From Streptomyces ipomoeae 91-03 (lineage in GTDB: Bacteria > Actinomycetota > Actinomycetes > Streptomycetales > Streptomycetaceae): a stretch of 45,140 nt of DNA. The position numbers and the translations under genes are program-made. A model generated the notes under the pieces. That model saw only the letters and a program-made list of their open reading frames with translations. It had not been told where the DNA came from and did not search any database. Location of the stretch: contig NZ_AEJC01000551.1 in NCBI RefSeq assembly GCF_000317595.1, forward strand, positions 1-45,140, written 5' to 3'. Positions 22,715-30,711 of this stretch are shown piece after piece (within the stretch, counting starts at the first letter, position 1; each line of letters begins with the position of its first letter).

Positions 22715-24733
22715 TCAGCGACGGTGCCGGGCGGCCCGATGCGGCGCCCAACTGTCCGTCCCCGAAAGGTACTTGACGACCGTGTACGCATCCGCGTCCG
22801 CGTCCGCCAGCTGCGGCCGGTCGACGGTGACACCGGCCCCCGGCCCGTACGTGCGGTACTCCGTGAACCGCGCGTCCTTCCACGAGAAGCCGCTCATGTC
22901 GGTCCACGGCGACGACTTGATCGCGGCGGGCAACTCGGTGTCCCGGAACAGCACCTGGGCGATGGCGTTCGGCTCGCCACCGGGGTGCCAGGGCCGGCCC
23001 AGGTGGTAGGTCCCGGCGGGCGCGTCGCTGATCACCCTCGACCCGGTGATCAGGAAGCCGTACGGGTTGTCCTTCCAGGTCGACGCGGCCGTGATGTAGC
23101 CGTTGTTCGTGGTCGAACCCCGGCTGAGCGCCTTGATCACGGACCGCTCGATGACCGTGGTCGCACGTCCGTAGATGAAGTCGACATCGCCCTCGATGTA
23201 CGAGTCGCGGATGTAGACCCGGCTGATGGCGTCCAGCCGGGGGCTGTCGGTCATCAACGTGTCCTGGTTGCCCAGGAAGGCGGTGTCCTCGAAGACGATC
23301 CGGTCGCCGACCGTCTTCATGGCGAGGGCCTGCTCGCCGTTCAGCTCGTGCGCGGCCTCGTCGAAGTCGTTGCTGAAGGTGAGGTTGCGGGCCGTCACGT
23401 CGTTCGCGGCGATCCGTACCGTCGCGCTGCCGTTGGAGCCGCCGTACGCGGCGGGCGTGTCGTAGACGATGACGGTGTCGGCGCGGTCCTGTCCAGTCCC
23501 CTGCAGCACCAGGTTCGACCTGCCCGCCGGGATACGGACCTGCTCACGGTACGTGCCGGGCGCGATCCGGATGGTGACCGTGCCGTCGTTGCCGTCGGGC
23601 ACGGCGTCCACGGCGGCCTGGACGGTCGCGTACGAGCCCGGAACGTCGAGCACCGTATTGGTGCCGATCCGCTTCTGCGGCCCGGAGAAGCGCGTGACCA
23701 GCGCGGGTACGGCAGCGGCCGGGTCGAGCCGGTAGTCGTAGAGGTCCCTCGGCTCGAAGGCCGTGCCCCAAGCGTCCTGTCGCCCGCTGACGTTCTTCAG
23801 GATGGACCCGCGCTGCACCAACTCGGCGGTGGCGTCGGCCTGATAGGGGTGCTGGACACCGTCGTAGTAGCTGTTCTCGATGACCATCCTGGTCCTGCCG
23901 CGCGCCCAGTTCCCGTACGTCCACACGGGGTCGCCGTCGGCCACCTGTGCCGAGACGTAGTTGTTGTAGAGGTGCGCGTAGGCGCAGTTGTCGGCGGACG
24001 GGTTGCGCTGTTTGGTGCCGGTGAACCAGTTGTGGTCGATGGTGATCTCAGTCCGGACGTTGGTCGTCCAGCCGATCCCGAACGCCTTGTTGTGGTTCTT
24101 GAACTGGTTGTACGAGACGGTGACGTACCGGCTGTCCTTACGGATGTCGAGCAGTCCGTCGCCCATGTGCTCGAAGCGGTTGTGGTCGATCCAGACGTGG
24201 TCGACGGTGTCCATCTGGATCGCGTCGAAGTCGGTGGTCTTGCCGTCCCAGTCGCCCTCGACGTAGGAGTCGCGGATCGTCAGATTGCGGATGATGACAT
24301 TGCTGGTGCCGGGGTTGAGATGCAGTTCCCCGTGGACGATCTCGCCGGTGTCTCCGACGCCGATGATCGTCTTGTTCGAGGTCACCACGATGTCCGAGCC
24401 GAAGGGCTCCACGTCGATCGCCCCTTTGACCCGGATGACGTACGGCTCCGCGGCGGACGCGTACCTCACCAGGGACGCCTGGTCGGTGACCGTCACCACC
24501 TTCCCGCCGGCGCCACCGGTGGTACCGCCGTCGAGCGAGGCGAAGCCATGGGGTTCGTCGCTCCAGCCGCCGGGCGCCCGCACGGCGGTCTCGGGCGCGG
24601 CCTCGGCCGGGGCGATGGCTCCCAGCCCCAGCGAGGCCACCAGAGCGGCGACCGTGACCAGGGCCCGGCCGATGCCGGGTCTCGGACCCGGCGGTTCCGA
24701 CTCCGGCAAGCGCTTGCTACGGAGGTGCGTCAT
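22715..24733 (-). CDS. Secreted fusion protein: pectate lyase (PL1) plus pectinesterase (CE8)
   Basis: 672 residues. Signal peptide to about 45 (IAPAEAA), PL1 beta-helix about 55-345 (GGTTGGAGG, DHVWIDHNRF, KQRNPSADNCAYAHLYNN), a short junction, and CE8 beta-helix about 360-665 (APGTYREQV, GNQDTLM, EGDVDFIYGRATTV, HLGRPWHP). One chain can demethylate and cleave homogalacturonan. The PL1 part has RNPSADN in place of the RSPxVRFG of the other two PL1 proteins. ATG 24733 is preceded by GGGAGC; a TTG 12 bases upstream is an alternative. A 12-bp LacI-type palindrome lies within codons 6-10. Confidence 0.9.
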   Translation of the reverse strand: MTHLRSKRLPESEPPGPRPGIGRALVTVAALVASLGLGAIAPAEAAPETAVRAPGGWSDEPHGFASLDGGTTGGAGGKVVTVTDQASLVRYASAAEPYVIRVKGAIDVEPFGSDIVVTSNKTIIGVGDTGEIVHGELHLNPGTSNVIIRNLTIRDSYVEGDWDGKTTDFDAIQMDTVDHVWIDHNRFEHMGDGLLDIRKDSRYVTVSYNQFKNHNKAFGIGWTTNVRTEITIDHNWFTGTKQRNPSADNCAYAHLYNNYVSAQVADGDPVWTYGNWARGRTRMVIENSYYDGVQHPYQADATAELVQRGSILKNVSGRQDAWGTAFEPRDLYDYRLDPAAAVPALVTRFSGPQKRIGTNTVLDVPGSYATVQAAVDAVPDGNDGTVTIRIAPGTYREQVRIPAGRSNLVLQGTGQDRADTVIVYDTPAAYGGSNGSATVRIAANDVTARNLTFSNDFDEAAHELNGEQALAMKTVGDRIVFEDTAFLGNQDTLMTDSPRLDAISRVYIRDSYIEGDVDFIYGRATTVIERSVIKALSRGSTTNNGYITAASTWKDNPYGFLITGSRVISDAPAGTYHLGRPWHPGGEPNAIAQVLFRDTELPAAIKSSPWTDMSGFSWKDARFTEYRTYGPGAGVTVDRPQLADADADAYTVVKYLSGTDSWAPHRAARHRR
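24706..24717. promoter_or_regulatory. LacI-type palindrome inside the PL1-CE8 gene start
   Basis: GCAAGCGCTTGC, a perfect 12-bp palindrome 17-28 bp downstream of the first base of the start codon. It shares the AAGCGCTT core with the site at 31.70 kb and the palindrome at 33.85 kb. Confidence 0.5.
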
Positions 24734-24796
24734 TGCGGCTCCCAACAGGCGTACATGGTCGATCAGGCGTACGTGATCGAGCTACGGGTGGTCGAT

Positions 24797-26491
24797 CTAC
24801 GAGCGGACGATCCGGAACTGCGTGAACGTGGCCGCCCCGGCGTGTCCCCCGCCGGTGGGCGCGACCCCGAAGAGGCCGAGCAGGGCGCCGACCCAGCGCC
24901 AGGGGGTGGCGGCGAAGACCTGCCCCGAGGGCTTCCACCCCTCCCCCACGTCGTACGAGAAACGGCAGCGCGCCCCCGCGCCGGTCTCGATCCGCAGCCG
25001 AGCCCGTCCCCCGGGCGCCGGACGCGGATGGTCGGCGTCCCGCTCGCGCTCGGCGACGGTCTCGGCGAACCGGTGGACGAGGTGCACGGTCCCGTCGGTG
25101 CCCCGCTGCAACCCGATCCAGCTGAAGGCGTCCCCGAGCACCGCGAGCCCCGCCCGCGCCCCCGGCTCCTCACTGTCGAGCCGTAGCTCCACCTCGACGA
25201 CGGCCGGGACGCCCGGCAGCCGCTGAGTGAGGACGTTGGGCAGTTTCCGCAGGTCGTGGGCGTCCACGTGACGTACGCACGTCAGGCGCAGCCCGTCCCC
25301 CGAGTGGTGGGTGGCCCAGCCGTCCTGCGGGTTGGCGGTCCACTGCCACTGGCGTCCGAAGCGGCCACCGGGGAAGTCGTCGTCGGTGGCGGGCGCGGCG
25401 AGCGGCTGCGCGGGCAGCGCCGGCTTGGTGTGGACGGCGACGGGGGCGCCCTCGTCGCCGAGCACGGGCCAGCTTCCCCCACTCTCGGCTTCGCTCGAGC
25501 GGGAGGTGCCCCCAGCGCCCCAGCGCATCGGCTGGAGGTGGACGACCCGCCCGTACGCCCCCTTCTGCTGGAAGTGCAGGAACCAGTCCTCCCCTGCCGC
25601 CGTACGCACCCAGCCGCCCTGGTGGGGGCCGTTCACCTCGGTGTCGTGCTGCTCCAGGACGATCCGCTCCTCGTACGGACCGAAGAACTCGCGGGAGCGG
25701 AAGACGCCCTGCCAGCCGGTCTCCACTCCCCCGGCGGGCGCGAAGATCCAGAACCAGCCGTCGTGGCGGTAGAGCTTGGGGCCCTCCAGCGTGAACCAGC
25801 CGGGGAGCCGGTCCGCGTCGACGATCACCTTGCCCGAGTCGAGCAGTCCGGTGCCGTCGGGGCGCATCCGGTGCCCGGTGAGCCGGTTCTTGATCCCGGA
25901 GCGGGACTTGGCCCAGGCGTGCACGAGGTACGCCTCGCCGGTCTCCTCGTCCCACAGCGGGCACGGGTCGATGAGCCCCTTGCCCTCCTTGACCAGATGC
26001 GGGCGGGTCCACGGTCCCCTGATTCCGGGGGCGTTGACCTGGTAGATGCCGTGGTCGGGGTCGCCCCAGAAGATCCAGAACCGGTCGTCGAAGTGCCGTA
26101 GCGAGGGCGCCCAGACGCCGCAGTCGTGGCGCGGGACCCTGAACTCGGCTGCCGGTTCGAGGAGTTCGAGGGCGTGGCCGACGAGCGTCCAGTTGACCAG
26201 GTCCCGGGAGTGGAGCAGGGGAAGACCCGGGACCCGGCCGAAACTGGAGGCGGTCAGGTAGTAGTCGTCGCCGACGCGGAGCACGTCCGGGTCGGACCAG
26301 TCGGCGTCGAGCACCGGGTTGCGGTAGGTGCCGTCGCCCTGGTCGGCGGAGAAGGCGGGGGCGCCGGCGGTACTGCCGGACGCACCGGGCGCGGCGGACG
26401 CACCGGGCGCGGTGGACGTGCCGGGCGCGGCGGACGTGCCGGGCGCGGCGGACGTGCCGGGCGCGGCGGTCGTACCGGATGTCGCGGTCAC
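24797..26491 (-). CDS. Cytoplasmic GH43 glycosidase with C-terminal beta-sandwich (beta-xylosidase/arabinofuranosidase type)
   Basis: 564 residues with no signal peptide. A low-complexity N-terminus of about 40 residues is built from APGTSA-type hexads. The GH43 propeller follows (YRNPVLDADWSDPDVLRVGD with the catalytic base, CGVWAPSLRH, GLIDPCPLWDEETGEAYL, PGWFTLEGPKLYR), then a beta-sandwich of the GH43 C2 type (about 365-564). Family members cut arabinose or xylose from oligosaccharides. The GTG at 26491 overlaps the DUF6807 stop (GTGA). In-frame codons further upstream are the antisense-like shadow of DUF6807. A fragment of the dispersed repeat is embedded at about residues 325-340, between the two domains. 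Confidence 0.85.
   Translation of the reverse strand: MTATSGTTAAPGTSAAPGTSAAPGTSTAPGASAAPGASGSTAGAPAFSADQGDGTYRNPVLDADWSDPDVLRVGDDYYLTASSFGRVPGLPLLHSRDLVNWTLVGHALELLEPAAEFRVPRHDCGVWAPSLRHFDDRFWIFWGDPDHGIYQVNAPGIRGPWTRPHLVKEGKGLIDPCPLWDEETGEAYLVHAWAKSRSGIKNRLTGHRMRPDGTGLLDSGKVIVDADRLPGWFTLEGPKLYRHDGWFWIFAPAGGVETGWQGVFRSREFFGPYEERIVLEQHDTEVNGPHQGGWVRTAAGEDWFLHFQQKGAYGRVVHLQPMRWGAGGTSRSSEAESGGSWPVLGDEGAPVAVHTKPALPAQPLAAPATDDDFPGGRFGRQWQWTANPQDGWATHHSGDGLRLTCVRHVDAHDLRKLPNVLTQRLPGVPAVVEVELRLDSEEPGARAGLAVLGDAFSWIGLQRGTDGTVHLVHRFAETVAERERDADHPRPAPGGRARLRIETGAGARCRFSYDVGEGWKPSGQVFAATPWRWVGALLGLFGVAPTGGGHAGAATFTQFRIVRS
25474..25521 (-). repeat. Dispersed-repeat fragment embedded in the GH43 coding sequence
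   Basis: Read on the minus strand: GGGGGCACCTCCCGCTCGAG then CGAAGCCGAGAGTGGGGG. This matches the intergenic copies A and B. It is translated in frame as GGTSRSSEAESGGS, between the propeller and the C-terminal domain. Confidence 0.8.
26378..26467 (-). repeat. Five 18-bp tandem repeats encoding APGTSA-like hexads
   Basis: Units of GGACGYRCCGGGCGCGGY run five times without a gap and encode the Ala/Pro/Gly/Thr/Ser-rich N-terminus of the GH43 protein. The unit length is a multiple of 3, so copy changes keep the frame. Confidence 0.85.
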
Positions 26492-27333
26492 GGGCTCACC
26501 GCCTTGCGGACCAGGGCCGCCGCCTCGTCCCGGTCGAGGGTGCCGTCGGCGACGACGGTGACGACGCGGCGTACGACGGTCTCGTCGGGCTCGACGGCCA
26601 GGCGCTCGGTGTGGGCGAGGGAGGAGCCGACACCCGGGTATTCGTCGGCGCGGACGAACCAGGGGTCGCGTCGGGTGGTGTCCGTGGCCCCGGCGAAGAC
26701 GAGGGTCCAGGAGGCGCCGGCGAGGGCGAGCCAGTCGGCGCGGGCGCCGTGGCACTCGGCCTCGCCCTCCGCGTCGGCGGTGAAGACGCGGGGCGCCTCG
26801 GCCTCCTTGCGGGCCCGCCAGAAGAAGCCGCCGTACGCGGCGCCGGGGCGGCCGTTGGTGGCGGGGCTGCCGATGGTCACCCGGGCGCCGGTGATGTTGG
26901 TGAGGGAGAAGGTGAAGTCCAACGCCCAGGCGGAGTCGGTGAGTTCGGTGGCGGCGACGGTACGGCGTTCGCGCAGCAGCTCGGCGGCGTCGGCGACCCA
27001 GCGCAGTTCCTCGACGAAGCCGTCGGGGTCGCGCAGCTGGTAGCTCGTGTGGCGCTGGGAGCCGTGGTTGTCGAGCTCGGTGGGGCCCTGATCGCGGACG
27101 TAGGTGCGTCCGCCCCAGAAGTTGTGCCCCTCGACGTCGGGAACGGCGACACCGACGCCGAGGTGGTGCGGATGGTCGGCGGGGCTCAGCTCGGTGACCG
27201 CCGTACCGGACAGGGTGGTGACCGGATGCAGATAGGGGCGCGGGGAGAGCCGGGCCGGCAGTTCGGGCCGGGTGATGTACCGGCCGACCGGGCGGCCCGC
27301 CACACGCAGGACCAGGGAGTCGTTGGTCGTCAT
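26488..27333 (-). CDS. DUF6807 (so-called PmoA) family protein
   Basis: 281 residues without signal peptide. The family hallmark SPADHPHHLGVGVAVPDVEG is present, then FWGGRTYV and later stretches ATNGRPGAAYGGFFWR and GASWTLVFAG. Domain databases name this family methane oxygenase PmoA, but it is unrelated in context to methane oxidation and usually sits beside Gfo/Idh/MocA genes in sugar loci. Function is unknown; a galactose-mutarotase-like beta-sandwich binding or acting on sugars is a reasonable guess. ATG 27333 overlaps the Gfo/Idh stop (TGATG), and its own stop overlaps the GH43 start. Confidence 0.8.
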   Translation of the reverse strand: MTTNDSLVLRVAGRPVGRYITRPELPARLSPRPYLHPVTTLSGTAVTELSPADHPHHLGVGVAVPDVEGHNFWGGRTYVRDQGPTELDNHGSQRHTSYQLRDPDGFVEELRWVADAAELLRERRTVAATELTDSAWALDFTFSLTNITGARVTIGSPATNGRPGAAYGGFFWRARKEAEAPRVFTADAEGEAECHGARADWLALAGASWTLVFAGATDTTRRDPWFVRADEYPGVGSSLAHTERLAVEPDETVVRRVVTVVADGTLDRDEAAALVRKAVSP

Positions 27334-28505
27334 CACGTGCTCACCTCTTTCGCTGGTCGGGGGAGCGCCCAGGGGGCGCCCAGCTCGGAGTAGAGGGCGA
27401 GGTTGTCCGCCGAGGCGGCGACCAGGCCGTCGATGCCGTCGACGATCCGGCGGTCCTCCTCGGGCAGCCGATGCCAGGCGTCCGCGGGCAGCTCGATCGG
27501 GTCCGGGGCGACACGGATGGCCTCGACGACCTTCATGAAGGCGCCGGTCATGTCCGGCGGGACCAGCAGGTCGGTGCCGTCGACGAGATGATCGACGAGG
27601 TTCTCCAGCAGGTCGGTGCGGCCGTACTCGATCTCCTCCGGGCCGTGTCCGGCGCGCTGGACGAGCACGCGGTCCTGCTTGTACCAGAAGGTGATCCGGC
27701 CGCTGGTGCCGTGCACGACGACGTACGGGTCGTCCGGGTCGGCGGCGCACAGCGTGGCGGCGACGGTGATCCGGCCGCCGTCGGCGGTGGTGACGCGGAC
27801 GCAGGAGGTGTCGTCGGACTCGATGTCGTTGGCGCGCAGCAGTTCGGTCTCGATGGTGGTGACGTCCTCGGCGCGGGTGGCGTCGCCGAGCGCGAGCCCG
27901 GTGGCGACGGCGTGCGCGAGGGGGTTGGTGAGCGCCCCGTCGATGACGTCGACGCCGTTCAGGCGCCGCTTTCCGGCCCAGGGCGCACGCCGGTAGTACG
28001 ACTCGGCGCGGGCCCAGGCCCCGGCGCCGCCGATGCCGACGACCTCGCCGACCATGCCCTCGGCGATCATCCGCCGGATCGCGGGCACGGCGTGCGAGCC
28101 CAGCGACTGGAAGCCGATCTGGCAGACGACCCCGGCCTCGGCGACCCCGTCCGCCATCCGCCGGAACTCGGCGTACGACGGCGCCGGGGGCTTCTCCAGC
28201 AGGAGGTGCACGCCCCGCTCGGCCGCCGTGAGCGCCAGGTCGGTGTGGGTGGGGATGGGGGTGCAGATGACGGCGACGGCGGCGCCGGTCGAGTCGAGGA
28301 GCGCGCCGAAGTCGGCGGACTGCTCGGGGCTGCCGAGACCGTCGGGGATCTCGTCCGCGCCGAGCGGGGTCAGCTCGCAGATCCCGGCGAGCCGCACGAT
28401 CCCCTTGTCCGCCAGGCGGCGGATGTTCTCCAGGTGCCAGCGGCCGTGGCCCCGGGCGCCCGCGAGGACGAGGGGAAGCGGAATCTGGTGGTCGGTGGTC
28501 TTCAT
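27333..28505 (-). CDS. Gfo/Idh/MocA-family NAD(P)-dependent oxidoreductase
   Basis: 390 residues. An N-terminal Rossmann fold starts LVLAGARGHGRWHLENIRR, with the LEKPPAPSYAEF motif that carries the family catalytic Lys, and a C-terminal alpha/beta sheet domain. It oxidises or reduces a sugar or sugar derivative in the cytoplasm. The upstream PL1 stop overlaps its ATG (ATGA), and its stop overlaps the DUF6807 start. The strict coupling to DUF6807 and GH43 suggests the three act on the same imported oligosaccharide, but the substrate is not visible. Confidence 0.85.
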   Translation of the reverse strand: MKTTDHQIPLPLVLAGARGHGRWHLENIRRLADKGIVRLAGICELTPLGADEIPDGLGSPEQSADFGALLDSTGAAVAVICTPIPTHTDLALTAAERGVHLLLEKPPAPSYAEFRRMADGVAEAGVVCQIGFQSLGSHAVPAIRRMIAEGMVGEVVGIGGAGAWARAESYYRRAPWAGKRRLNGVDVIDGALTNPLAHAVATGLALGDATRAEDVTTIETELLRANDIESDDTSCVRVTTADGGRITVAATLCAADPDDPYVVVHGTSGRITFWYKQDRVLVQRAGHGPEEIEYGRTDLLENLVDHLVDGTDLLVPPDMTGAFMKVVEAIRVAPDPIELPADAWHRLPEEDRRIVDGIDGLVAASADNLALYSELGAPWALPRPAKEVST

Positions 28506-29812
28506 CGGATCCTCCCGGCGCCCGCGCCGCGTGCCACCTCTCGGTCGGCCCGCTCGGCGCTGTCGATCTTTTGGTGCAGGGTAGGCGCCCAGCCGACGTC
28601 CGCCGTGAGATCACGCTCGCTGCCGGAGTTGTAGGCGTTGTAGATGGCCAGCAGATCCACCGGATAGCCGTTGAAGAGGGTGCCCGTCTGGTGCAGGGCG
28701 GTGCCGTTCCAGCTCTTCACCAGGTCGGCGACCTCGACATGTCCGGGGGTGGTGAACGCGTTGTTCTCGGCGTACACGGCGGACTCGGTGGAGACGCCGA
28801 CGGAGTAGCGGTAGTCGTGGGCGTCGGCCGGTGCGGAAATCACATATCGGTTGTTGTAGAGGTGCACCTGCCCGAAGCGGACGCGTGGTGCCCGCTGGAC
28901 GACGCCGGTGAACTCGTTGTGGTGCAGGGTCACCCGGAGCCTGCCCCGGTCGCCGGTGGCGGTGTCACCGTTGCCGATGAGGATCGCCTTGTCGTGGTCG
29001 GCGAAGCGGCTCCAGGAGACGGTGACCAGGTCGGAGGCGTTGGTGATGTCGAGCAGGCCGTCGTGGCGGAGGTAGTTGCGGCCGAAGTACGTCGGCTCGT
29101 CCTCGTCGGGGTGACCCTTGTCGGACATGGTCACGTGGTCGATCCAGACGTGGCTCGCGCCGCGCAGCCAGATGTTGTCGTACGCGGTCTTCCAGTCGCC
29201 GAGGCCGCCGGTGTTGGGCTGCCACACGGGGAAGCAGTCGTAGGCGTCGCGGAGTTCGAGGTTACGGACGATCACGTTGTCCGCGCCCTTGAGCTGGAGG
29301 CTGGCGCCCTTCAGGACCGCGCCCCTCAGGCCGACGATCGTGGTGTTGGAGCCGACGGCCAGCTCGATCCGCTCCGCCTGCCGGGCGGCCGACGCCTTGC
29401 GGGCCTCCTCCTGGGGGCCGCTGGGCTTGGCGGAGCCCCAGGTGCGCGGGTCGTACGCGGCCAGGTACTTCCGGACGTCGTAGCCGTCGGTGGCGTAGTC
29501 GTCGCAGTCGAGCTCGTCGCCGTCGTCGCCGGTGTTGGCGTCGATGGTCCCCGCGATCCGGATGATCTTCGGGGTGGCGCTGCCCCCGTCGAGGGCGCGG
29601 ACCAGCTCACCTCGGGTGCGTACGGTGAAGACATGGGCGTCGTCGGCGGTGGAACCCCCCGTGGTCCCACCGTCGGCCGCGGCCCAGCCGTCGTCCGCCG
29701 CGAGCGTGTCCCGGCTGATGTCCCGGGACTCGGCCCCGGCCGGGGTGGTGAGCGCGAGGCCCAACACCCCTGCCAGGGTGGCCAGTTGAAGGACTCGTAT
29801 CGGCAGTCTCAT
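28502..29812 (-). CDS. Secreted pectate lyase, PL1 (inside the transporter operon)
   Basis: 436 residues with a signal peptide to about 27 (TTPAGA-E). The PL1 beta-helix has GWAAADGGTTGG, SHVWIDHVTMSDK, and RAPRVRFGQVHLYNN with the catalytic arginines. It is paralogous to the PL1 at 18790-20097 over its full length. ATG 29812 overlaps the permease stop (ATGA) and its stop overlaps the Gfo/Idh start. A secreted enzyme translated in lockstep with membrane and cytosolic proteins is unusual and implies one regulon. Confidence 0.9.
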   Translation of the reverse strand: MRLPIRVLQLATLAGVLGLALTTPAGAESRDISRDTLAADDGWAAADGGTTGGSTADDAHVFTVRTRGELVRALDGGSATPKIIRIAGTIDANTGDDGDELDCDDYATDGYDVRKYLAAYDPRTWGSAKPSGPQEEARKASAARQAERIELAVGSNTTIVGLRGAVLKGASLQLKGADNVIVRNLELRDAYDCFPVWQPNTGGLGDWKTAYDNIWLRGASHVWIDHVTMSDKGHPDEDEPTYFGRNYLRHDGLLDITNASDLVTVSWSRFADHDKAILIGNGDTATGDRGRLRVTLHHNEFTGVVQRAPRVRFGQVHLYNNRYVISAPADAHDYRYSVGVSTESAVYAENNAFTTPGHVEVADLVKSWNGTALHQTGTLFNGYPVDLLAIYNAYNSGSERDLTADVGWAPTLHQKIDSAERADREVARGAGAGRIR

Positions 29813-30711
29813 CCCTTCACCGCCCCCGCGCTGAAGCCCGTGATCAGCCACTTCTGGATGAAGGCGAAGACGATGACGACCGGTACGGCCGCGATGATGC
29901 CGCCGGCCGCCAGCGCGCCCAGGTCGACGCTGTCGGCGCTGAGCAGGGTGTTGAGGCCGACGGGGATGGTCTGCTTGGCCTGGTTGTTGAGGAACATCAG
30001 GGCGAACAGGAAGTGGTTCCAGGAGTGCACGAAGGCGAAGGAACCGACCGCGATCAGCCCGGGCCGCAGCAGCGGCAGCACGACCACCCGGAAGGCGGTG
30101 AACCGGTTGCAGCCGTCGACCCAGGCCGCCTCCTCCAGGGAGTACGGCACGTTCTTGATGAAGTTGCTGATCAGGATGATCGACAGCGGCAGCTGGAACA
30201 CCGTCTCGGCGAGGATGACACTGCCGAGGGAGTTGATCATCCGCAGCTCGGCGAAGATCTGGAACAGCGGTACGAGGAGCAGCGCGCCCGGCACGAACTG
30301 GGAGCACAGCAGCGCCAGCATGAACCCGCGCTTGATCTTGAAGTCGAAGCGGGCGAGGGCGTAGCCGCCGGCCAGGGCGACGATCGTGGTCATCACCAGG
30401 GTGGCGACACCGACGAGCACGCTGTTCTGGAAGTAGATGCCGAAGGACCGCTCGTTCCACACCTTCTCGAAGTGCTCGAAGGTGAGGGGCCACGGCACGA
30501 GCGAGGTCGAGCCGGGCTCGCGGAGCGCGAAGAGCAGGATCCAGTAGAAGGGGACGAGGGTGAAGACGAGGTAGATCGACAGGGGCAGGTAGATCTGCCA
30601 GCGCGGTACCTCGTCCCAGGCCCGGCGCTGTCCCCGCGGTCGCTGCGGCGGCTCCTCGGCCGTGGGCGCGGGCGTCACCGGTACGGTCCTCTCGGCGTCC
30701 TTGGTGATCAC
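29809..30711 (-). CDS. Sugar ABC transporter permease (MalG type)
   Basis: 300 residues with six membrane segments and a long N-terminal cytoplasmic tail rich in Pro/Arg. The EAA loop (EEAAWVDGCNRFTAF, then VVLPLLRPG), which contacts the ATPase, is present. It overlaps the first permease by 4 bp and PL1 by 4 bp. No ATPase gene is in the window; Streptomyces commonly uses a shared MsiK ATPase for such systems. Confidence 0.9.
   Translation of the reverse strand: MITKDAERTVPVTPAPTAEEPPQRPRGQRRAWDEVPRWQIYLPLSIYLVFTLVPFYWILLFALREPGSTSLVPWPLTFEHFEKVWNERSFGIYFQNSVLVGVATLVMTTIVALAGGYALARFDFKIKRGFMLALLCSQFVPGALLLVPLFQIFAELRMINSLGSVILAETVFQLPLSIILISNFIKNVPYSLEEAAWVDGCNRFTAFRVVVLPLLRPGLIAVGSFAFVHSWNHFLFALMFLNNQAKQTIPVGLNTLLSADSVDLGALAAGGIIAAVPVVIVFAFIQKWLITGFSAGAVKG

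Noticed and set aside
26488..27333. Methane or ammonia monooxygenase subunit (PmoA)
   Set aside because: The PmoA label on this family is a database misnomer here: the protein is soluble, has no membrane segments and is embedded in a sugar operon.
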